This document shows positions 60,092 through 64,000 of a stretch of DNA of 64,000 nucleotides, piece by piece. Position numbers and translations under genes: made by a program. Each line of letters starts with the position of its first letter. The first letter of the stretch is position 1. The notes under the pieces are model-generated. The model had not been told where the DNA came from, did not search any database, and saw only the letters and a program-made list of their open reading frames with translations. The DNA comes from Streptomyces sp. NBRC 110611 (GTDB lineage Bacteria; Actinomycetota; Actinomycetes; Streptomycetales; Streptomycetaceae): positions 547,061-611,060 of the forward strand of contig NZ_BBUY01000003.1 of assembly GCF_001590865.1 (NCBI RefSeq). Reading direction: 5' to 3'.

Positions 60092-60253
60092 GCCCGGCGC
60101 GCGGTCCCCACACCACTTCCCTACGCATCCCGTCTTTTCCCACGCACCCGACTTTTCACGTTTTCACGGTCACTTCCCGGCCCCGGAGAGCTGACGCCTG
60201 GCCGCAGGCGGTGTTCGGGCTGCGCGGAAGTCACCCGATCCTGGAGGTACAAC

Positions 60254-63200
60254 GTGGCTCGCGCCAACGCGTCGACCGACCGAGCGGCCCACCCGCCGGT
60301 GGAGTACTGGCGAGACCGGCTGGCGGGGATCACCCCGCTGGAGCTGCCCATCGACCGTCCGCGCCCCGTGGTGCGCTCCACCGACTGCGCGTCGTACGCG
60401 TACACCGTGCCGGCCGCCACCGTCGCGGGCCTGCGGGAGCTGGCCGGGCGCCACGACGCCACGCTGCTGGAGGTCCTGGTGGCCGCCGCGCAGGCGCTGT
60501 TCGCCCGCTACTCCGGCCAGGAGGACATCGCGCTGGGCACCGTCTCCGAGGAAGCCGGCACCACCGTCGTCCTGCGGACCCAGGTCGAGGCGCGGGCGTC
60601 CTTCGCGGCGCTGCTGGGCGACGTCAAGGAGACCGTGCGCGGCGCGTTCGCGCACGACGGCGTGGAGCCGGCCGAGCTGGTCGAGGCGCTGCGGCCGGAG
60701 CGCGACACCAGCACCACCCCCTTCGTCCAGGCCATGGTGGTCCTGCACCGCGACGCCGGCGCCGAGATCGACCCGCTCGATCTGTCGCTGGAGTTCGCCG
60801 AGAGCGGCGAGGAGCTCGCGGCCCGGATCGGCTACAGCACCGCCCTGTTCGACGAGGCCACCGTCGTCCGGCTGGCCGGGCATGTGAACACCCTCCTCGC
60901 GGGCGCCGCGGCCGACCCCGGGCGGCCGGTCTCGGCGCTGCCGATGCTCACCGACGGCGAGTTCGAGCAGGTCGTACGGGAGTGGAACGCCACCGACCGC
61001 GAGGTGCCGGCCGGGACCTTCCCCGAGCTGTTCGCGGCCCGGGTCGCCGCACTGCCCGACGCGGTCGCCGTCGTGGACGAGCAGGGCCGGGTCACCTACC
61101 GGGAGTTGGATGAGCGGGCCAACCAGCTGGCCCACCACCTGCGGGAGCGGGGCGTCGGGACGGACGACCTGGTCGGCCTGTGCGTGGAGCGCGGCGCCGA
61201 GATGGTCGTCGGGCTGCTGGGCATCATGAAGGCGGGCGCCGCCTACCTGCCGCTGGACCCCTCGTACCCCGCCGACCGCCTGGCGTACATGCTGGAGGAC
61301 TCCGGCGCGCGGCTGATCGTCACCCAGGAGCGGCTGGCGGACCATCTGCCCGGCACCGACGCCGAGTTCGTGATGCCGGACCGGGACCGCGAGGACATCG
61401 CCCGGCACCCCACCACGGCCCCGGACGTCGCGTTCGCGCCGGAGGACCTGGCCTACGTCATCTACACGTCCGGCTCCACCGGCCGTCCCAAGGGCGTCCT
61501 GGTCTCCCACGCGGGTATCGGCAACCTCGCCGCCGTCCAGATCGAGCACTTCGATGTCACGCCGGGCAGCCGGGTGCTGCAGTTCGCCTCCGCCAGCTTC
61601 GACGCGGCGTTCTGGGAGATCTGCATGGGCATCCTCACCGGCGCCGCGCTGGTGATGGGCGGCAAGGACACCATGCTGCCCGGCGAGCCGCTGGCCGCCT
61701 ACGCCGCCGAGCACGGCGTCACCCACGCCACCCTGACCCCCGCCACCGTCGCCGTACTGCCCGACGGCCGCGGCCTGCCCGAGCGGGCCACGCTCGTCGT
61801 GGCCGGCGAGGCGAGCACCGGTGACCTGGTGGCGCGCTGGTCGGCGGGCCGCCGCATGATCAACGCGTACGGCCCGACCGAGAGCACGGTGTGCGCCACC
61901 ATGAGCGCCCCGCTCTCCGGCGCCGCCGTACCGCCCATCGGCACCCCGATCGCCAACACCCGGATCTACGTCCTCGATGACGCGCTGCAGCCGGTCCCCG
62001 CCGGTGTGCGCGGCGAGCTCTACATCGCCGGTGCCGGTCTGGCGCGCGGCTACCACGGCCGGACCGGGCTGACCGCCGAGCGGTTCGTCGCCAACCCCTT
62101 CGGCGAGCCGGGCAGCCGGATGTACCGCTCGGGCGACATCGCCCGCTGGCGCGCGGACGGCATGCTGGAGTACCTGGGCCGCGCCGACGACCAGGTCAAG
62201 GTCCGCGGCTTCCGGATCGAACTGGGCGAGATCGAGGAGGAGCTGGCCCGCCACCCGGACGTCGCCCAGGCCGTGGTGATCACCCACAACACCAACCTGC
62301 TGGCGTACGTCGCGGCGGCCGACGCCGGGCGCCGCCCGAGCGCCGAGGGCCTCAAGGCGCACCTGGCCGAGCGGCTGCCCGAATACATGGTCCCGGCCGC
62401 CGTCGTCGTGCTGGACGCGCTGCCGCTGACCCCCAACGGCAAGGTGGACCGCCGGGCGCTGCCCGAGCCGGGCGCCGCCGCCGAACCGGCCGACGAGGCC
62501 TTCGCGGCCCCCCGCAACGCCGTCGAGCAGACCCTCTCCGGGGTGTGGGCCGAGGTGCTGGGCGTGGAGCGGGTCGGCATCCACGACAACTTCTTCGACA
62601 CCCTCGGCGGCAACTCCATCCTGTCCGTCCGTGCCGTCTCCCGGATGCGCCAGGCGCTGGGCGTCCAGCTCTCGCCGCGGGCGCTCTTCGACGCGCCCAC
62701 CGTCGCCGAACTGGCCGCGCAGGTCGCGCCGGAGGAGTCCGTGGAGGACGCCCCGATCCCGGCCGTGCCGCGCACCGGACCGCTGCCGATGTCCTTCGGC
62801 CAGCAGCGGCTGTGGTTCCTGGAGGACTTCGACCCGGGCAGCGCCGAGTACCACACCGCGTTCGGGCTGCGGCTGACCGGTGAGCTGGACGCGGACGCGC
62901 TGCGCGCCGCCGCCGGCGACCTGACGTCCCGGCACGAATCGCTGCGTACCACCTTCGGTGCCGTCGAGGGCAAGGGCGTCCAGGTCGTCCACGAGGAGCT
63001 GGCGCCCGAGTGGCACACCGCGGACATCTCCGCGGTCGCCGCCGACCTGCGTGAGGAGCGGCTGCGGGAGCTGGTGCGCGCCGAGACCGCCCGCGCCTAC
63101 GACCTCCAGGCGGGCCCGCTGGTGCGGGTACTGCTGGTGAAGGCCGGTGCCGCCGAGCACGTCTGCGTCCTGGGGATGCACCACATCGTCACCGACGGCT

Positions 63201-64000
63201 GGTCGATGGGCGTGATCGCGGCCGAGCTGGGCGAGCTGTACGCGGCCCGGGTCGAGGGACGCGCCGCCGCACTGCCCGAACTGTCCGTCCAGTACGCCGA
63301 CTTCGCGGCCTGGCAGCGCGGCCGGCTGGAGGGCGGCGGGCTGCTGGACGAGCAGCTCGACTGGTGGCGGGAGCGCCTCGCCGGCGTCACCCCGCTGGAG
63401 CTGCCCACCGACCGGCCGCGCCCCGCCGTGCGCTCCACGGCCGGCGCCGTGTACGGCTTCGACGTGCCGGCGGCCACCGTCGCCGGCGTCAAGGAGCTGG
63501 CCAAGGGCCGCGGCGCGACCCTGTTCATGGCGTTGACCGCGGCCGTCAAGGCGGTCTTCGCGCGCTACTCCGGCCAGGAGGACATCGCGGTGGGCACCGC
63601 GTCCGCCGGCCGCGGCCACAAGGACCTGGAGCAGCTGGTCGGCTTCCTGGTCAACACCGTCGTGCTGCGCTCGCACATCGACCCGCAGGCGTCTTTCGGG
63701 CGGCTGCTGGGACAGGTCAAGGAGACCGTCCTGGAGGCCTTCGCGCACGAGGAGGTGCCCTTCGAGCGCGTGGTGGAGGCGATGCAGCTGGAGCGCGACA
63801 CCAGCCGCACCCCGCTGATCCAGGCCATGGTCGTGCTGCAGAACGCCCCCAACGAGGGCGTCACCTTCCCCGGCGTCGAGGCCGCCGACCACCCGGTGCT
63901 GCGGGACGCGGCGCCCTTCGACCTGACGGTGGAGTTCTTCGAGGCCGGTGACGCGCTTCAGGCCCGGATCGGCTACAGCACCGCCCTGTTCGACGAGGCC
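60254..64000 (+). CDS. Nonribosomal peptide synthetase, partial (half-C, A(Phe), PCP, C...)
   Basis: 1249 codons to the window edge, from GTG at 60254 with GGAGG six bases upstream. Residues ~15-230 are only the C-terminal half of a condensation domain, entering at [20 protein letters not shown]; the N-terminal half with HHxxxDG is missing. A domain ~240-745: A3 [11 protein letters not shown] (~403), SFDAAFWE (D450, A451, W454), [32 protein letters not shown]. Aligned to GrsA the ten specificity residues are D-A-W-T-V-A-A-V-C-K, predicting phenylalanine. PCP ~757-825 with DTLGGNSIL. The second C domain (~840 on) is complete with MHHIVTDGW and [18 protein letters not shown]. No epimerase domain follows the first carrier. 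Looks like the loading module of a peptide line continuing off the window. Confidence 0.95.
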   Translation, partial: MARANASTDRAAHPPVEYWRDRLAGITPLELPIDRPRPVVRSTDCASYAYTVPAATVAGLRELAGRHDATLLEVLVAAAQALFARYSGQEDIALGTVSEEAGTTVVLRTQVEARASFAALLGDVKETVRGAFAHDGVEPAELVEALRPERDTSTTPFVQAMVVLHRDAGAEIDPLDLSLEFAESGEELAARIGYSTALFDEATVVRLAGHVNTLLAGAAADPGRPVSALPMLTDGEFEQVVREWNATDREVPAGTFPELFAARVAALPDAVAVVDEQGRVTYRELDERANQLAHHLRERGVGTDDLVGLCVERGAEMVVGLLGIMKAGAAYLPLDPSYPADRLAYMLEDSGARLIVTQERLADHLPGTDAEFVMPDRDREDIARHPTTAPDVAFAPEDLAYVIYTSGSTGRPKGVLVSHAGIGNLAAVQIEHFDVTPGSRVLQFASASFDAAFWEICMGILTGAALVMGGKDTMLPGEPLAAYAAEHGVTHATLTPATVAVLPDGRGLPERATLVVAGEASTGDLVARWSAGRRMINAYGPTESTVCATMSAPLSGAAVPPIGTPIANTRIYVLDDALQPVPAGVRGELYIAGAGLARGYHGRTGLTAERFVANPFGEPGSRMYRSGDIARWRADGMLEYLGRADDQVKVRGFRIELGEIEEELARHPDVAQAVVITHNTNLLAYVAAADAGRRPSAEGLKAHLAERLPEYMVPAAVVVLDALPLTPNGKVDRRALPEPGAAAEPADEAFAAPRNAVEQTLSGVWAEVLGVERVGIHDNFFDTLGGNSILSVRAVSRMRQALGVQLSPRALFDAPTVAELAAQVAPEESVEDAPIPAVPRTGPLPMSFGQQRLWFLEDFDPGSAEYHTAFGLRLTGELDADALRAAAGDLTSRHESLRTTFGAVEGKGVQVVHEELAPEWHTADISAVAADLREERLRELVRAETARAYDLQAGPLVRVLLVKAGAAEHVCVLGMHHIVTDGWSMGVIAAELGELYAARVEGRAAALPELSVQYADFAAWQRGRLEGGGLLDEQLDWWRERLAGVTPLELPTDRPRPAVRSTAGAVYGFDVPAATVAGVKELAKGRGATLFMALTAAVKAVFARYSGQEDIAVGTASAGRGHKDLEQLVGFLVNTVVLRSHIDPQASFGRLLGQVKETVLEAFAHEEVPFERVVEAMQLERDTSRTPLIQAMVVLQNAPNEGVTFPGVEAADHPVLRDAAPFDLTVEFFEAGDALQARIGYSTALFDEA

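Noticed and set aside
60170-63892. 1240-codon open frame on the minus strand opposite the NRPS
   Set aside because: Gly/Ala/Arg/His-rich sequence without domains, created by GC-rich third positions of the real NRPS frame, which has all expected motifs.

Overview
The window is very GC-rich (about 70% or more), has tightly packed GTG/ATG genes with GTGA stop-start overlaps, and carries several actinomycete hallmarks: a Scr1-type HTH plus DUF397 pair, two adjacent SigB/SigF-type sigma factors, a subtilisin-inhibitor-like secreted protein, a PimB'-like mannosyltransferase and an NRPS. This points to a Streptomyces (or very close relative) chromosome. No integrase, transposase, CRISPR array, rRNA or plasmid backbone was seen. 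The ends cut two genes: an HtrA-like protease on the left and an NRPS on the right.

Layout. 0-5.5 kb: HtrA-like protease with an N-terminal pentapeptide repeat, tRNA-Ser(TGA), a shrunken SLATT/DUF4231-like membrane protein with no normal start codon, an acetyltransferase, a methyltransferase, a primase-polymerase (AEP) gene with a near-consensus LexA box at its start, and a small secreted protein. 5.5-9 kb: a translationally coupled three-gene operon matching the steroid side-chain hydratase/retro-aldolase set (ChsH2-ChsH1-Ltp2 type), then an ECF sigma factor. 9-14.3 kb: aldo/keto reductase and TetR regulator facing each other across two operator palindromes, small proteins, and an acyl-CoA ligase. 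14.4-19.5 kb: a 1673-residue PAS/degenerate-kinase/pseudo-receiver protein with a disordered middle of roughly 900 residues. 19.7-22.6 kb: SSI-like inhibitor with a long N-terminal extension, and tRNA-Ser(GCT), tRNA-Arg(ACG) and initiator tRNA-Met, each followed by a hairpin.

22.6-34 kb: flavodoxin-like oxidoreductase, a broken GlxA/AraC regulator, DUF2797 protein, amidohydrolase, an OmpR-type regulator lacking its receiver, a secreted GH16 beta-glucanase with lectin and LamG-like domains, an MFS exporter with its TetR regulator, and a Scr1/DUF397 locus diverging from an operon of three small genes. 34-45.5 kb: MarR-controlled MFS exporter fused to Ig-like repeats plus a YceI protein with the same kind of domain, NmrA-like oxidoreductase, tautomerase, LysR regulator, VOC protein, lipoprotein, two SigB-type sigma factors and a Dabb protein. 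45.5-53.3 kb: small membrane proteins, a secreted erythromycin-esterase-family protein, a NarL-type two-component system, a polytopic glycosyltransferase-like protein and PimB'.

53.4-64 kb: probable edge of a nonribosomal peptide cluster. A MacB/Bce-like ABC exporter, a second NarL-type two-component system and a serine beta-lactamase-fold hydrolase all read towards an NRPS. Its first module starts with only the C-terminal half of a condensation domain, followed by an adenylation domain whose specificity residues read as phenylalanine, a carrier domain and a complete second condensation domain. Across the window, in-frame and intergenic short tandem repeats are unusually frequent.
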